Positions 39,983 through 49,543 of a stretch of 64,000 nucleotides of DNA are shown in pieces. The notes below the pieces were generated by a model. That model was given only the letters and a program-made list of their open reading frames with translations, was not told the origin of the DNA and made no database searches. Position 1 is the stretch's first letter. The number at the start of each line of letters is the position of its first letter. The translations under genes were made by a program, and so were the position numbers. The DNA is from Sphingomonas sp. BK580 (GTDB taxonomy: Bacteria > Pseudomonadota > Alphaproteobacteria > Sphingomonadales > Sphingomonadaceae). Location: positions 62,001-126,000 of the forward strand of contig NZ_JACIAY010000012.1 of NCBI RefSeq assembly GCF_014194975.1. The letters are read 5' to 3'.

Positions 39983-40630
39983 TCAGGCCTGCGCCGCCGC
40001 CTCCAGCGCGGGCGCGTGCTCGGCCGCGGCGAAGCGCGCCGCGATCCACGCCTCGGCCGCGCGCCAGTCATCGATCCGCGCGTGTGCCAGCGGGGCGGCG
40101 GGCACGCCCGCGGCGAGCGCGGGCTCGGCGATCATGTGGAGGCGCCACACGCCGGGCGCGTGCTTCGCCACCGACTCATGATGGTGCGGCAGGTCGTCGA
40201 CGAAGACGGTGACCGGGTCGCCGTGTTCCGCCACCAGCCGCGCCACCGGGGCGCCCTTGCCGCCCTGGTTGCACTCGACCCGATGCGTGATCCCGAACCG
40301 CTCGAGCTGCTCGACCCGGTGCGTGCGACACTGGTCCTCGAGGTTGGTGAGGATGACAATGTCGGCGCGCTCGGCCAGCCGCGCCAGCGCCGCGCCGGCG
40401 TGCGGCACGAGCGTCTGTCGTGCCATCTCGGCCGGGAAGAAGCCGCCGAGATAGCCGAACATCTCCTCCTGCGTCAGCGGCGCGCCGCCGCGCCGCCGCA
40501 TGTTCTTGGCGAGTTCCCAGCTGTCGTAGCGGAACTCGATGTCGTGCGCTTCGTCGAGCCAGGTGGCGAAGTGGCGCACCATGTGGAGCAAGACCTCGTC
40601 GCAGTCGCTGATCAGCAGCGGTCGGGTCAT
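39983..40630 (-). CDS. HAD-superfamily hydrolase
   Basis: 215 residues. HAD motifs are readable: I (ISDCDEVL, nucleophile Asp plus general acid Asp), II (LTNL), III (Lys in GGKGAPVARL) and IV (VFVDDLPHH). A small helical cap lies between motifs I and II. It should be a soluble phosphatase, substrate unknown. Its start overlaps the DUF3572 stop by ATGA, so the two are translationally coupled. Confidence 0.85.
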   Translation of the reverse strand: MTRPLLISDCDEVLLHMVRHFATWLDEAHDIEFRYDSWELAKNMRRRGGAPLTQEEMFGYLGGFFPAEMARQTLVPHAGAALARLAERADIVILTNLEDQCRTHRVEQLERFGITHRVECNQGGKGAPVARLVAEHGDPVTVFVDDLPHHHESVAKHAPGVWRLHMIAEPALAAGVPAAPLAHARIDDWRAAEAWIAARFAAAEHAPALEAAAQA

Positions 40631-40908
40631 CGTGGCGCTTCCTCCAGTCGGGCGCGCGCCGCGACCAGCGCGGCCGGGGTGGTGCCGGTCGCCGCGGCGC
40701 AGGCGAGAAGATCGGGTTCGTGCGCCTCGAGGAAGGCGAGGCACGCGGCGAGAACGGCAGGGTCGCGCAGCCGCGCGCGCAGGTCGTCGGGCGCCAGCCC
40801 CGTCACGCCGATCAGTCGTTCGGCGCGCAACGGTTCGTTAAGCGTCCAGGCAAGAGCGTCGAGCGCGATCGTCGTCGCGTCGGGCTGGATTGGATCGGTT
40901 CGGACCAT
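40627..40908 (-). CDS. DUF3572 family protein
   Basis: 93 residues, all helical (TTIALDALAWTLNEPLRAERLIGVTGLAPDDLRARL in pieces), matching DUF3572, an alphaproteobacterial family found beside divK. It is divergent from divK with 32 bp between the start codons, so both promoters must overlap. It overlaps the HAD gene by ATGA. Function unknown. Confidence 0.85.
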   Translation of the reverse strand: MVRTDPIQPDATTIALDALAWTLNEPLRAERLIGVTGLAPDDLRARLRDPAVLAACLAFLEAHEPDLLACAAATGTTPAALVAARARLEEAPR

Positions 40909-40940
40909 TATCTATCTGGCGTCAGAGGAGAAAGCGGCGC

Positions 40941-41303
40941 GTGGCCAAGCGGGTGCTCGTTGTCGAGGACAATGAACTCAATCTCAAGCTGTTCTGTGAC
41001 CTGTTGCGGGCGCACGACTTCGCGGTCGAGCCGGTGCGCGACGGGCGCGAGGCGGTGGAGCGCACCCGCGCCTTCATGCCCGACCTGATCGTGATGGACA
41101 TCCAGATGCCGCACGTCACCGGCTACGAGCTGATCCTCGAGCTCAAGGCCGACGACGCGCTGCGCCACATCCCCGTTATGGCGGTGACCGCTTATGCCGG
41201 GCGTGAGGATGAGGAGCGCATCCGTGCCGCGGGGGCGGATGCTTATATCTCCAAACCGATCACTTTGGCGCGCTTCATCACCGCGGTGGGGTCGCTGGTG
41301 TGA
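40941..41303 (+). CDS. divK: Single-domain response regulator DivK
   Basis: 120 residues, one receiver domain and no output domain. Acidic residues VEDNELN, the phospho-acceptor Asp in VMDIQMP (near residue 53), the switch Thr in AVTAYAG and the Lys in ISKPI are all present. The ELNLKLFCDLL wording is DivK's own. In alphaproteobacteria DivK works with DivJ and PleC to set cell polarity and cell-cycle progress through DivL-CckA. GTG 40941 is chosen because GAGGAG lies about 10 bases upstream and the extra upstream codons are non-homologous. pleD is not next door, unlike in Caulobacter. Confidence 0.88.
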   Translation: MAKRVLVVEDNELNLKLFCDLLRAHDFAVEPVRDGREAVERTRAFMPDLIVMDIQMPHVTGYELILELKADDALRHIPVMAVTAYAGREDEERIRAAGADAYISKPITLARFITAVGSLV

Positions 41304-41355
41304 GCGGGGGCGGGATGCCGCTCGCCCGCGGCTGAGCGACGGCCTCTGCCTCTTC

Positions 41356-41451
41356 CTTGTTCCCCGGCGGAAGCCGGGGCTCAGGTGGGAAGGCGGCGGT
41401 GTGTCTCACCAGCGTCCCCCAACTGGGCTCCGGCTTTCGCCGGGGAACAGG
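41356..41451. repeat. REP-like paired palindromes
   Basis: Left arm TTCCCCGGCGGAAGCCGGGG and right arm CTCCGGCTTTCGCCGGGGAA lie in inverted orientation about 45 bp apart, between divK and the convergent prmA. The layout equals that at 7437-7535 and 58215-58294. Confidence 0.55.
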
Positions 41452-41499
41452 CTTGTTGGGGAAGGTCGAGTGCCACGACCGCCCGCGATCACATTCACC

Positions 41500-42447
41500 C
41501 TACAGATCGAGCGCCCAGCCGTCGCGCCCGCGCGGGTCGGGGGCGCGCTCGGGGACGTAGCGGGTCGCGCCCGCGCTCAGCCGCAGGATCGTCCAGTCGC
41601 CGCGGCGGTCGACCGCCTCCAGCGCGCAGCCGCAGCGCTCGAACGCCGCCACCACCTCGGCGCGCTGCGTCTCGAGCAGCCCCGCGAGCACGATCGCGGC
41701 GCGCGGCGCGGCGATCGCCGCCACCTCGGGCGCCATCGAGATCAGCGGGCCGGCGAGGATGTTGGCGATCACCAGGTCGTAGGGCGCGCCCGCCGCGATC
41801 GCCTCGGAGAGCGCGCCGTCCGCCACCACCAGCGCGATGCCGTCGACCGCGTTGGCCGCCATGTTCTCGCGCGTGACCGCGATCGCGGCGGGGTCGATGT
41901 CGGTCGCGGTCACCTGCGCCCCCGGCCAGAGATGCCGCGCGGCGAAGGCGAGCAGCCCGGTGCCGGTGCCGAGGTCGATCGCGTTGGTCACCTCGCGCCC
42001 GGCCAGCGAGTCGAGCATCGCGAGGCAGCCCGAGGTGGTGGCGTGATGCCCGGTGCCGAAGGCCTGGCCCGCGTCGATCAGGAAGGCGCGGCCGTTCGGC
42101 GGCGCGGCGACCGGGTGCGCGCTGGTGTGGACGACGAAGCGCCCCTCGCTGATCGGCTCCAGCCCGGCCTGGCTTAGCGTGACCCAGTCCTGCGCGGTGA
42201 GCGGCGTCACCGCGGGATCGGCACCCGCCGCACTCGGCACCAGCGCGCGCAGCGCGGCGAGCATGGCGGCGTCGGGCTCGTGCTCCATGTACGCGTCGAG
42301 CCGCCAGCGCTCGCGGTCGTCCTCGACCTCCTCGCTCGTCATCAGCACCGCGTCGATCGCGAGATCGTCGGCGGCGTCGATCGCTTCGGCCTCGGCGCGG
42401 GTGCAGGGCAAGGTGACGCGCCAGCTGTCGATCGCCTCAGCGGACAT
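41500..42447 (-). CDS. prmA: Ribosomal protein L11 methyltransferase
   Basis: 315 residues. The PrmA signature FGTGHHATT is followed by the SAM loop DLGTGTGLLAFAA and the class I methyltransferase motif NILAGPL. The N-terminal ~110 residues form the L11-recognition domain. It trimethylates ribosomal protein L11. The start overlaps the SDR gene's end by 11 bp, so they are co-transcribed. The ~190 bp beyond the stop hold only a REP-like repeat. Confidence 0.93.
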   Translation of the reverse strand: MSAEAIDSWRVTLPCTRAEAEAIDAADDLAIDAVLMTSEEVEDDRERWRLDAYMEHEPDAAMLAALRALVPSAAGADPAVTPLTAQDWVTLSQAGLEPISEGRFVVHTSAHPVAAPPNGRAFLIDAGQAFGTGHHATTSGCLAMLDSLAGREVTNAIDLGTGTGLLAFAARHLWPGAQVTATDIDPAAIAVTRENMAANAVDGIALVVADGALSEAIAAGAPYDLVIANILAGPLISMAPEVAAIAAPRAAIVLAGLLETQRAEVVAAFERCGCALEAVDRRGDWTILRLSAGATRYVPERAPDPRGRDGWALDL

Positions 42448-43132
42448 AGCTGGCCCCGTTGACGTCGAGCACCGCCCCGGTCATCGACGGCGGCGCCTCC
42501 AGCGCGAGGAAGCGCGCCACCGCCGCCACTTCCTCGGGCTGGGCAACGCGGCCGAGCGGGATGTCGGCGAGCAGTTTGTCGCCGCCGCGGCTGGCGAGAT
42601 AGTCCTCGGCCATGCCGGTCATGGTGAAGCCGGGGCAGATCGCGAAGGCCAGGATGTCCTCGCGGGCATAGCCGCGCGCGATCGTCTTGGTCATCGCCAC
42701 CATGCCCGCCTTGGCGGCGGCGTAATGCCAGTGCGCCGGGCTGTCGCCGCGATAGGCGGCGCGGCTGGCGACGTTGACCAGCCGCCCGCCGCGCCCGCCC
42801 GCCTGCCAGTGGCGCACCGCCAGCCGGCTGAGCTCGGCCGCGGCGGTGAGGTTGATCCGCAGCGTGCGCTCCCAGCCCGCGACCCAATCGTCCGAGTCGA
42901 GCGGGTTGGCCTCGAACACGCCGGCGTTGTTGATCAGCACGTCAATCCGGCCGCCGAGCCGGTCGAGCGCGGCGTCCCACAGGCGCGCGGGGGCGGCGGG
43001 GTCGGCGAAATCGGCGGCGAGGCCGCTCGCGGTGGCGTGGCGCGCGAGCGCGACACCCGGGACGGCGTCGAGCGTGGCGGCGACGGCGGCGCCGATGCCG
43101 CGGCTCGCGCCGGTGAGGAGGATGTTGACCAT
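42437..43132 (-). CDS. Short-chain dehydrogenase/reductase
   Basis: 231 residues. The cofactor motif TGASRGIG, the NNAG motif, the catalytic Ser in NVASRA, Tyr and Lys in HYAAAKAG, and the C-terminal GAVLDVNGASYVR identify a classical SDR resembling 3-oxoacyl-ACP reductases. Substrate unknown. ATG 43132 starts right at the Rossmann strand. It overlaps prmA by 11 bp. About 265 bp upstream of it contain no gene I can support. Confidence 0.9.
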   Translation of the reverse strand: MVNILLTGASRGIGAAVAATLDAVPGVALARHATASGLAADFADPAAPARLWDAALDRLGGRIDVLINNAGVFEANPLDSDDWVAGWERTLRINLTAAAELSRLAVRHWQAGGRGGRLVNVASRAAYRGDSPAHWHYAAAKAGMVAMTKTIARGYAREDILAFAICPGFTMTGMAEDYLASRGGDKLLADIPLGRVAQPEEVAAVARFLALEAPPSMTGAVLDVNGASYVR

Positions 43133-43398
43133 GCGCGCCGCGATAGGACGGAAGCGGGGGGCGGGGCCAGAGGGGTTGAGCGGGCGCAGCGTGCGCGACC
43201 GGCCGGTCGGCGATCCTGCCTGAGGCCGTCGTCCCATCTCCTCCGTTCGCTTCGAGTCGCCGTCCCGCCGGCCGAGACGCGCTCTCGACGAGCCGACCGC
43301 TGCCCTGGCCGAGCGGATGTGGTCGTAGATGCGGCCCTGGCGAGCGGGTGAGGAGGCGGACGGCGGCGCCCGCTACACCGCTTCCCCGGCTCGCCCCC

Positions 43399-44748
43399 TC
43401 ACCCCTCGCTCGCGGCGAAGCTCTCCGCCGAGGCGCGCAGCGCGTCGAAGCGGTCGCCGATCTGCTCGAAGGCGTGGCCGAGCGACATGATCTCGCCGGT
43501 CACCTCGTTGGTATCCTCGCGGATCGCGGCGATGGTGTGCGACATCGAGTCGGCCGCCATCGCGGTCTCGTCGACCGCGGCGGTGATCGCGGTGACCGTC
43601 TGCGCGTGCATCTGCATCGCCGCGGTCACCTGCACCGCCGAGCGCCGCACCTCGCCGACGGTGTGCTTGATCGAGGCCGAGGTGTCGACGGTCACCCGCG
43701 TGGCGGCCTGGATCGCGGCGATCTTGGCGGCGATGTCGTCGGTGGCGCGCGCGGTCTGGCTGGCGAGGCTCTTCACTTCCTGCGCCACCACCGCGAAGCC
43801 GCGCCCGGCGTCGCCCGCGCGCGCCGCCTCGATCGTGGCGTTGAGCGCGAGCAGGTTGGTCTGCCCGGCGATGTCGCGGATCAGCCCGAGGATCGACTCG
43901 ATCGACTTGGCGTGTTCGCTCAGCGCCGCGCTGGCGCTCACCGCGTCCGCGGCCTGAGCGCTGGCGTCCTCCAGCGTGGTGCTGCAGGCGCGCATGTCGC
44001 TCTGCACCGAATCGATCGCGCGGATCAGCCCGGCCGCGGTCGCGGCGGCGTCGCGCATCGCGAGCGCCGACTGCTCCGCCGCGGTGGCGACCTCGCTGGT
44101 CTTGTCGAGCATGCCGCGGGTGGAGCCCGCGGCGGCGCGCGCCTTCTCGCGCACGACGTGGCCGCGCGCCGCGATCGCGCCGATGCCATCGCTGATGCTG
44201 GTGCGGAACGCCGCCGAGCGCTCGGCGCGCGCCGAGCGCGTGGCGGCGAGCGACAGCGCGCCGAGCCGCGACGCCATCAGGTCCGATTCCATCATCGCCA
44301 GCCGCAGCACGACGTCGCTGAGCCGCTCGAGCCGCGCTGCGTCTCCCGCGCAGCCGGCGCCGAGCAGCCGCAGCGTGTGCCCGTGGGCACGGCTCAGGCC
44401 GGCGAGCAGCAGCGTCAGCGGCACGCCGTTGGCCTGGGACACGTCGACCTGGCCGATCACCATCGCGTGCCAGCGCTCGCTGAACGGCTCCTCGTAGCGC
44501 AGCCGCATATACTGCGTCGCGCGGGCGAGCTGCTCGTCGAGTCGCGGCCCGGTGATCGCGCGCATCGCCGCGGGCAGCGTGGGCAGCGCGAGCAGATAGT
44601 CCCAGAAGGTGCGCGCGACCTCGCGCCAGCCGTCGGCGGCGTCGAGCAGTCCGGCGATCTCGCGGCACGCCGGCAGGATGCCGCCGTCCCAGTCGAAGTC
44701 GCCGACGCGGTCGATCAGAGCGCGCTCATCGTGGTGGACCATCCGCAT
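43399..44748 (-). CDS. Soluble methyl-accepting chemotaxis protein with globin-like sensor domain, copy 1
   Basis: 449 residues without transmembrane helices, so cytoplasmic. The N-terminal ~160 residues resemble the globin-coupled sensor ([20 protein letters not shown], then [18 protein letters not shown]), but I cannot point to a proximal heme His, so heme binding is uncertain. The C-terminal hub has the invariant tip [20 protein letters not shown] and flanking signalling helices. It would couple to CheA/CheW. It lies 22 bp downstream of a paralogue. No che genes are in the window. Confidence 0.82.
   Translation of the reverse strand: MRMVHHDERALIDRVGDFDWDGGILPACREIAGLLDAADGWREVARTFWDYLLALPTLPAAMRAITGPRLDEQLARATQYMRLRYEEPFSERWHAMVIGQVDVSQANGVPLTLLLAGLSRAHGHTLRLLGAGCAGDAARLERLSDVVLRLAMMESDLMASRLGALSLAATRSARAERSAAFRTSISDGIGAIAARGHVVREKARAAAGSTRGMLDKTSEVATAAEQSALAMRDAAATAAGLIRAIDSVQSDMRACSTTLEDASAQAADAVSASAALSEHAKSIESILGLIRDIAGQTNLLALNATIEAARAGDAGRGFAVVAQEVKSLASQTARATDDIAAKIAAIQAATRVTVDTSASIKHTVGEVRRSAVQVTAAMQMHAQTVTAITAAVDETAMAADSMSHTIAAIREDTNEVTGEIMSLGHAFEQIGDRFDALRASAESFAASEG
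43669..43925. repeat. 257-bp tract shared with 45044-45300 (3 mismatches)
   Basis: This stretch covers the chemoreceptor signalling tip and matches 45044-45300 at a constant offset of 1375 bp, with differences only near 43734, 43916 and 43919. Third-codon positions are also identical, which points to recent duplication or gene conversion, since the rest of the two genes differs strongly. Confidence 0.8.
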
Positions 44749-44770
44749 CGACGCTCACTCGGCTGGAGGA

Positions 44771-46126
44771 TCAGGCCGCGACCTTGCTGGCGAACTCGCC
44801 GGCATGGCCGTCGAGCGCGCCGAGTCGCCCGGCGAGCGAGTCGAAGCCGGCGCCGAGGCGGTCGATCTCGGTCGCCACCGTCTCGGTGTCCTCGCGGATC
44901 GCGGCGATGGTGTGCGACATCGAGTCGGCCGCCAGCGCGGTCTCGTCCACCGCGGCGGTGATCGCGGTGACGGTCTGCGCCTGCGACTCCATCGCGTGGC
45001 GGATCCGCGTCGCCGACTCCTGCACCTCGGCGACGGTGGTGCGGATCGAGGCCGAGGTGTCGACGGTCACCCGCGTGGCGGCCTGGATCGCGGCGATCTT
45101 GGCGGCGATATCGTCGGTGGCGCGCGCGGTCTGGCTGGCGAGGCTCTTCACTTCCTGCGCCACCACCGCGAAGCCGCGCCCGGCGTCGCCCGCGCGCGCC
45201 GCCTCGATCGTGGCGTTGAGCGCGAGCAGGTTGGTCTGCCCGGCGATGTCGCGGATCAGCCCGAGGATCGACTCGATCGACTTGGCATGGTCGCTCAGCG
45301 CGCCCGAGACGTTGACCGCGTCGCCCGCCTGACCGGCGGCGCGAGTCGCGATGTCGGCGGCGACCTCGACCTCGGCGCGTGCATCCTCGATCGCGCGGAT
45401 CAGTCCGGCCGCGGTCGAGGCGGCGTCGCGCATCGCCACCGCCGACTGCTCGGCCGCGGCCGCCACCTCGCTGGTCTTGCCGAGCATCCCGCGCGCCGCC
45501 GAGGAGGCGTGCGAGGCCTGGGCGCGGAGGTGGTCGCCCTCGCGCGTGGTGTCCTCCACCGTCACCGCGATGCCGTCGCGGAACTCGACGGCGAGCCGGT
45601 CGCGCGCCACCTGGGCGCGATGCTCGCGATAGGAGGCGTACATCTCGACGGTGATCTCGCCCTCCAGCGCGGACAGGCGCATCAGCGTGTCGACCAACTC
45701 GGGCAGGCGCGGGTCCTCGCGCGCCACCGAGGCCATCAGCACGTCGAGCGCGGCGCGATCGCTCGCGCTGATCATCGACAGCAGCGCCATCGGCGTCACG
45801 TCGGCGGCATAGGCGCCCGCGACCGAGCGTTCGATCGACTCGATCCAGGCGCGCTCGCGCGTGCGCAGGAAGCGATTCTCGAGGAAGATGCAGCCGAGAT
45901 CGACCATCCGCTCGCTCTCGTGCGCCGCCCACGAGCGTCGATCGGCGAAGCAGCGCTGCCACTGTTCCCAATAGGCCTGCGCGATCTCGCGGATGCGCGG
46001 CTCCAGCGCGGCCCATACGTCCTGCGACGCCTGGGTCAGCCGGCCGTCGACGTCGAACACGCGGAAGCGGGCGGTGAGGTCGAAGGCGGCGGCGACCGAT
46101 CCGATCGGCGGCAGGTCGTGGGACAA
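44771..46126 (-). CDS. Soluble methyl-accepting chemotaxis protein with globin-like sensor domain, copy 2
   Basis: 451 residues, no transmembrane helices. The start is TTG 46126. The N-terminal part ([20 protein letters not shown], then [20 protein letters not shown]) again resembles a globin-coupled sensor, without an obvious proximal His. The signalling hub is nearly identical to the neighbouring receptor over about 85 residues, but the sensor and the flanking helices have diverged. The pair may sense different cues and share one signalling output. Heme content could be tested directly. Gene order suggests co-transcription with copy 1. Confidence 0.82.
   Translation of the reverse strand: MSHDLPPIGSVAAAFDLTARFRVFDVDGRLTQASQDVWAALEPRIREIAQAYWEQWQRCFADRRSWAAHESERMVDLGCIFLENRFLRTRERAWIESIERSVAGAYAADVTPMALLSMISASDRAALDVLMASVAREDPRLPELVDTLMRLSALEGEITVEMYASYREHRAQVARDRLAVEFRDGIAVTVEDTTREGDHLRAQASHASSAARGMLGKTSEVAAAAEQSAVAMRDAASTAAGLIRAIEDARAEVEVAADIATRAAGQAGDAVNVSGALSDHAKSIESILGLIRDIAGQTNLLALNATIEAARAGDAGRGFAVVAQEVKSLASQTARATDDIAAKIAAIQAATRVTVDTSASIRTTVAEVQESATRIRHAMESQAQTVTAITAAVDETALAADSMSHTIAAIREDTETVATEIDRLGAGFDSLAGRLGALDGHAGEFASKVAA
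45044..45300. repeat. 257-bp tract shared with 43669-43925
   Basis: Second member of the near-identical pair in the two chemoreceptor genes. Same orientation, so recombination between the two would delete one receptor's worth of sequence (1375 bp) and leave a chimera. Confidence 0.8.
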
Positions 46127-46307
46127 GGAGCGGCTCCCGCTAGAGTCAGAGTCGGGACCGTAGCTAGCCTCCGCGGGTTAATAGTGAGTTAGGCAACGCC
46201 CATCGATCCCCCTGGTGTAACCGGCACCAAGCTTGCATCGCGCCGCCGCTGGCCGCATAGACCGCGCCAAATCTGTCCGCCGTATCGTCACCTGAGGAAT
46301 CCAGCGC

Positions 46308-46736
46308 TTGGCCTCCAAACCCGCCCGCCCGCGCAGCCCGCACCTGTTCAGCGGCCCGCTGCAGCTGCACTATCGCTGGTCGCCGGCGATGACCGCCTCG
46401 ATCTTCCACCGCGTCACCGGCGACGGCATGGCGACGGTCGGAACGCTGCTGCTCGTCTGGTGGCTCGCCGCGATCGCGGCCGGGCCGCAGGCCTATGGCG
46501 TGTTCCTCCACGTCTTCACCACGTCGAGCGGCGCGCTCAACCCGCTCGGCTGGATCGTCGGCGTGGGGCTGACCTGGTCGCTGTTCCAGCACATGATGAG
46601 CGGCATCCGCCATCTCATCCTCGACACCGGCGCGGCGTTCGAGCTGAAGGTCAACCGCACGCTGGCGGTGCTCACCTTCGTGCTGTCGGTGCTGCTCACC
46701 GCTGGCTTCTGGTTTGTCCTTCTGGGGGTCAAGTGA
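46308..46736 (+). CDS. sdhC: Succinate dehydrogenase cytochrome b556 subunit
   Basis: 142 residues with three membrane helices. SIFHRVTGDGM holds the heme and quinone-site motif (SxxHRxTG), and HMMSGIRHLILD holds the second His. It anchors succinate dehydrogenase (complex II) to the inner membrane. The start is TTG 46308, with TGAGGAAT upstream; no in-frame ATG fits better. The stop overlaps sdhD as TGATG. Confidence 0.93.
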   Translation: MASKPARPRSPHLFSGPLQLHYRWSPAMTASIFHRVTGDGMATVGTLLLVWWLAAIAAGPQAYGVFLHVFTTSSGALNPLGWIVGVGLTWSLFQHMMSGIRHLILDTGAAFELKVNRTLAVLTFVLSVLLTAGFWFVLLGVK

Positions 46737-47113
46737 TGGGTACCGAGATCGGCCGCGTCCGCGGGCTGGGCAGCGCGCACGCCGGGGCGCATCACTGGTG
46801 GCACCATAAGATCACCGCCGGCACTAATTTCCTGCTGCTGGTGTGGTTCCTGGCGTCGATCGCCATGCTGCCGTCCTATGACCACACCACCGTGCGGCTG
46901 TGGCTCTCCTCGGCCTGGGCGGCGGTGCCGATGGCGCTGCTGATCGCCTCGGTCTTCTACCATTTCCGCCTCGGCCTGCAGACGGTGATCGAGGATTACT
47001 CGCACAAAGAGAACCGCTTCGTGCTGACGATCCTGCTCAACGTGTTCACCGCCGCGACCGCCGGCACCGCCATCTTCTCGATCCTCAAGGTCGCCTTCGG
47101 AGCCGCCGCCTGA
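46736..47113 (+). CDS. sdhD: Succinate dehydrogenase membrane anchor subunit
   Basis: 125 residues, three membrane helices. [16 protein letters not shown] at the N-terminus and [17 protein letters not shown], which holds the heme-ligand His, are the SdhD hallmarks in alphaproteobacteria. The start overlaps sdhC by one base (TGATG) and the stop overlaps sdhA the same way, so all three are translationally coupled. Confidence 0.93.
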   Translation: MGTEIGRVRGLGSAHAGAHHWWHHKITAGTNFLLLVWFLASIAMLPSYDHTTVRLWLSSAWAAVPMALLIASVFYHFRLGLQTVIEDYSHKENRFVLTILLNVFTAATAGTAIFSILKVAFGAAA

Positions 47114-48915
47114 TGTCCGACGCGTATAAGATCATCGACCACACCTATGACGCGGTGGTCGTCGGCGCGGGCGGCTCGGGGCTGCGCGCGACCATGGGGA
47201 TCGCCGAGAGCGGGCTGAAGACCGCCTGCATCACCAAGGTGTTCCCGACGCGGTCGCACACCGTCGCGGCGCAGGGCGGGATCGCCGCCTCGCTCGGCAA
47301 CAACTCGCCCGACCATTGGTCGTGGCACATGTTCGACACCGTCAAGGGCTCCGACTGGCTCGGCGACCAGGACGCGATCGAGTATATGGTGCGCGAGGCG
47401 CCCGCCGCGGTCTACGAGCTGGAGCACGCCGGCGTGCCGTTCAGCCGCAACGACAACGGCACGATCTACCAGCGCCCGTTCGGCGGGCACATGCAGAACA
47501 TGGGCGAGGGCCCGCCGGTGCAGCGCACCTGCGCCGCGGCGGACCGCACCGGCCACGCCATGCTCCACGCTTTGTACCAGCAGAGCCTGAAGTATGACGC
47601 CGACTTCTACGTCGAATATTTCGCGCTCGACCTGATAATGGAGAACGGCGCCTGCCGCGGCGTGATCGCCCTGTGCATGGAGGACGGCTCGATCCACCGT
47701 TTCCGCGCGCACGCGGTGGTGCTCGCCACCGGCGGCGGCGGCCGCGTCTACCAGTCGGCCACCTCGGCGCACACCTGCACCGGCGACGGCAACGGCATGG
47801 CGCTGCGCGCCGGCCTGCCGCTGCAGGACATGGAGTTCGTCCAGTTCCACCCCACCGGCATCTACGGCGCCGGCGTGCTGATCACCGAGGGCGCGCGCGG
47901 CGAGGGCGGCTATCTCACCAACTCCGAGGGCGAGCGCTTCATGGAGCGCTACGCCCCCAGCGCCAAGGACCTCGCCAGCCGCGACGTGGTGGCGCGCTCG
48001 ATGGCGATGGAGATGCGCGAGGGCCGCGGCGTCGGCAAGGAGAAGGACCATATCTTCCTCCACCTCGACCATATCGATCCCAAGGTGCTGCACGAGCGGC
48101 TGCCCGGCATCACCGAGACCGGCAAGATCTTCGCCGGCGTCGACCTGACGCGCCAGCCGCTGCCGGTGACGCCGACGGTCCATTACAACATGGGCGGCGT
48201 GCCCTGTAACTACCACGGCGAGGTCGTGCGGCTGAAGGACGGCGACCCCGACTCGGTCGTCCCCGGCCTGTTCGCGGTCGGCGAGGCGGCGTGCGTCTCG
48301 GTCCATGGCGCCAACCGGCTCGGCTCCAACTCGCTGATCGACCTGGTCGTGTTCGGCCGCGCCACCGGGCTGCGGCTGAAGGAGACGCTCAAGCCCGACA
48401 CGCCGCACAACCCGCTGCCGAAGGGCTCGGAGGAGATGGCGCTGAGCCGGCTCGACCATTTCCGCCACGCCGCGGGCAGCACGCCGACCGCCAAGCTGCG
48501 CGGCGAGATGCAGCGGACGATGCAGCGCCACTGCGCGGTGTTCCGCGACTCGGCGCTGCTGGCGGAAGGCGTCGAGAAGATCGAGGCGATCTACCAGGGC
48601 GTGCAGGACGTCGGCGTGACCGACCGCTCGCTGATCTGGAACACCGATCTGGTCGAGACGCTCGAGCTCGACAATCTGATCGGCCAGGCGGTGGTGACGA
48701 TGAAGAGCGCGGCCAACCGCAAGGAGAGCCGCGGCGCGCACATGCACGAGGACTTCCCCGAGCGCGACGACGCCAACTGGATGAAGCACACGATCGCGAC
48801 CTTCGACGGCTGGGGCGGCAAGAGCGGCGCCACCGCGATCGATTATCGCCCGGTGCACGACTACACGCTCACCGACGACGTCGAGTACATCAAGCCCAAG
48901 AAGCGCGTGTACTGA
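47113..48915 (+). CDS. sdhA: Succinate dehydrogenase flavoprotein subunit
   Basis: 600 residues, the usual length. The FAD fold [12 protein letters not shown], the covalent-FAD region [12 protein letters not shown] (His), the active-site HPTGIYG, the catalytic Arg region GARGEGG, and [18 protein letters not shown] are all present. It oxidises succinate to fumarate in the TCA cycle and passes electrons to SdhB. The iron-sulfur gene sdhB normally comes next but does not here; a hairpin and a toxin-antitoxin pair on the other strand follow. Confidence 0.96.
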   Translation: MSDAYKIIDHTYDAVVVGAGGSGLRATMGIAESGLKTACITKVFPTRSHTVAAQGGIAASLGNNSPDHWSWHMFDTVKGSDWLGDQDAIEYMVREAPAAVYELEHAGVPFSRNDNGTIYQRPFGGHMQNMGEGPPVQRTCAAADRTGHAMLHALYQQSLKYDADFYVEYFALDLIMENGACRGVIALCMEDGSIHRFRAHAVVLATGGGGRVYQSATSAHTCTGDGNGMALRAGLPLQDMEFVQFHPTGIYGAGVLITEGARGEGGYLTNSEGERFMERYAPSAKDLASRDVVARSMAMEMREGRGVGKEKDHIFLHLDHIDPKVLHERLPGITETGKIFAGVDLTRQPLPVTPTVHYNMGGVPCNYHGEVVRLKDGDPDSVVPGLFAVGEAACVSVHGANRLGSNSLIDLVVFGRATGLRLKETLKPDTPHNPLPKGSEEMALSRLDHFRHAAGSTPTAKLRGEMQRTMQRHCAVFRDSALLAEGVEKIEAIYQGVQDVGVTDRSLIWNTDLVETLELDNLIGQAVVTMKSAANRKESRGAHMHEDFPERDDANWMKHTIATFDGWGGKSGATAIDYRPVHDYTLTDDVEYIKPKKRVY

Positions 48916-48927
48916 TCAGCGGACCTC

Positions 48928-48960
48928 GACCAGGCGCTCGCCGGCGGCGAGGGCCTGGTC
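48928..48960 (+). terminator. Hairpin after sdhA
   Basis: GACCAGGCGCTCGCC (48928-48942) pairs with GGCGAGGGCCTGGTC (48946-48960), 14 of 15 pairs, with a 3-nt loop. It starts 12 bp after the sdhA stop codon. No T-run follows, and its right arm meets the stop codon of the antitoxin gene on the other strand. Confidence 0.6.
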
Positions 48961-49192
48961 AGGCCGCGCCGTCGAGGCGTTCGGCGAGCCAGCGCGCGAT
49001 CAGCGCCTGACGCGTGGTACCGCTCTCGGCGGCGAGTCGGTCAAGCCGGCGGACGCGCCATCCGGGCAGGTCTAGCGCGACGCGCTCGATGTCGTTGATC
49101 CGCTCGGCCGCACCCCAATCGATCAGGTCGCTGATGTCGTCGCCCGCGTCGAAGCGTCGATCGAAGTCCTCACTGCTCATCGGCTCGCTCAT
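48959..49192 (-). CDS. BrnA/CopG-like antitoxin
   Basis: 77 residues. The C-terminal half (LPGWRVRRLDRLAAESGTTRQALIARWLAERL) is a ribbon-helix-helix DNA-binding domain; the N-terminal acidic part would wrap the toxin. It overlaps the 3' end of the BrnT-like gene by 23 bp, the toxin-first order typical of brnTA. It would neutralise the toxin and repress the shared promoter. ATG 49192 (MSEPMSSEDF) is used; ATG 49180 is also possible. Confidence 0.8.
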   Translation of the reverse strand: MSEPMSSEDFDRRFDAGDDISDLIDWGAAERINDIERVALDLPGWRVRRLDRLAAESGTTRQALIARWLAERLDGAA

Positions 49193-49445
49193 AGGCCCTC
49201 GCTTCCTCCGGTCGCGCACGGCGCACCGAGATGATCCGGATCCGGTCACTGCGCTCGGTCACCACGGCCGTCCACAAACGGCCGGCGATACGGCCGACGA
49301 CGAGCCAGCGCGACTCGACCAGCGCCGATCGGTTTACCGGCACGCGCAACGCGCTTGGATCATGCCACAGCGCCTGCGCCGTAGGAAAGTCGATGCCGTG
49401 CTTGAGCCGGTTCGCGGCACTTTTCGCAGCATCGAACTCGAACAC
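49170..49445 (-). CDS. BrnT-like toxin
   Basis: 91 residues. FEFDAAKSAANRLKHGIDFPTA, then the RWLVVGRIAGRLWTAVVTERSDRIRIISVRRARPEE strand-rich part (quoted in two pieces here for the RIISVRRA motif), match BrnT, a RelE-fold ribonuclease that cleaves mRNA. The conserved KHGI and RIISVRRA are present. The start is GTG 49445; AGGA abuts it, which is closer than ideal. The pair sits where sdhB would be expected. Confidence 0.8.
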   Translation of the reverse strand: MFEFDAAKSAANRLKHGIDFPTAQALWHDPSALRVPVNRSALVESRWLVVGRIAGRLWTAVVTERSDRIRIISVRRARPEEARAYERADEQ

Positions 49446-49543
49446 TCCTAATCGTAGATCACGCGAGCACCGCGCGGGCGCCGTGCCCGCCTTTTCTTGC
49501 GGCCGCTCGGGAACCCTCGTCCGCCCCGTCGCTTACCGCCGCC

